NCBI GenBank assembly: GCA_016125075.1
Contig: WGMO01000011.1
Coordinates: 226,166-290,165, forward strand
Direction: 5' to 3'
Source of the DNA: Terrimonas sp.
Lineage (GTDB): Bacteria > Bacteroidota > Bacteroidia > Chitinophagales > Chitinophagaceae
Length of the DNA stretch: 64,000 nt
A program made the translations under genes and the position numbers. Numbering within the stretch: position 1 is the stretch's first letter; each line of letters starts with the position of its first letter. The notes beneath the pieces were generated by a model that did no database searches, was not told the DNA's origin, and was given only the letters and a program-made list of their open reading frames with translations. This document shows, piece by piece, positions 63,895 to 64,000 of the stretch.

Positions 63895-64000
63895 CAGTTT
63901 TCAGGGTTGGTTTATTCACAATTGAACTGTATAAAAAGCGGTTGCAAAATGTTTATCAGTTTTTGAATTTTGCTGTATAAATTTTTTGTATGGCCAAGCC

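Noticed and set aside
1..64000. tRNA or rRNA genes, insertion sequences, phage genes
   Set aside because: No tRNA-like cloverleaf, transposase, integrase or terminal repeat was recognised on either strand.

Overview
The window looks like chromosomal DNA of a Bacteroidota bacterium, probably a member of the Chitinophagaceae or a close relative. The evidence is two TonB-dependent outer-membrane receptors with carboxypeptidase-like N-terminal domains, a DUF4249 lipoprotein, an IcmF-type fused acyl-CoA mutase, a UpxY-like NusG paralogue, and promoters of the Bacteroidota type (TTG, 18-20 bases, TAnnTTTG). The phylum is inferred with good confidence; the family is a guess from gene content.

Region 1 (548-30568) is a large surface-polysaccharide locus read on the minus strand, opposed at the left edge by a truncated membrane-protein gene. 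It opens on the right with a WbpD-like acetyltransferase, a strong promoter, a leader with an inverted repeat and a NusG-like antiterminator. Next come a Wza-like lipoprotein and a Wzc-like co-polymerase/tyrosine kinase, then nucleotide-sugar genes (UDP-HexNAc 4-epimerase, RmlB, RmlA, GDP-mannose 3,5-epimerase-like, a further SDR, GDP-fucose-synthase-like). A Wzm/Wzt ABC exporter follows, with an FkbM methyltransferase gene between its two subunits. A compact module of two nucleotidyltransferases, a cupin, a HAD phosphatase and a GDPD-like enzyme comes next. Last is a run of six recognisable glycosyltransferases (plus one unassigned protein), two more FkbM proteins, an acyltransferase and an alkaline-phosphatase-fold protein. 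Most genes overlap by 1-17 bases or are only a few bases apart. No Wzx flippase, clear Wzy polymerase or initiating glycosyltransferase is visible.

Region 2 (30639-40945) holds a multi-pass acetyltransferase-like membrane protein and a TonB receptor ended by a bidirectional terminator. It also holds a divergent nucleic-acid group (PA0069-type radical SAM, 2H phosphoesterase // umuD-like, umuC), a sulfatase and an N-acetylmuramoyl-alanine amidase. The UmuD-like protein lacks both residues of the Ser/Lys dyad.

Region 3 (41005-53308) is a minus-strand operon (unknown exported protein, STN-TonB receptor, DUF4249 lipoprotein, MG2/plug protein), followed by two divergent glycoside hydrolases (MGH1/GH63-like and GH3).

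Region 4 (53309-64000) starts with a 349-base gap holding a strong candidate for a small minus-strand RNA with three copies of a short motif. After that come a helical-repeat protein, a WG-repeat protein, a small membrane protein, IcmF, a two-gene unit (AmgK-like kinase fused to a RapZ C-terminal domain, plus a MurU-like nucleotidyltransferase) and an M1 metallopeptidase ended by a hairpin.

The most interesting items are the candidate small RNA at 53372-53565, the kinase-RapZ fusion paired with a MurU-like enzyme, the dyad-less UmuD with an operator-like palindrome over its promoter, and the GDP-fucose-synthase homologue with Ala in place of its catalytic Cys.
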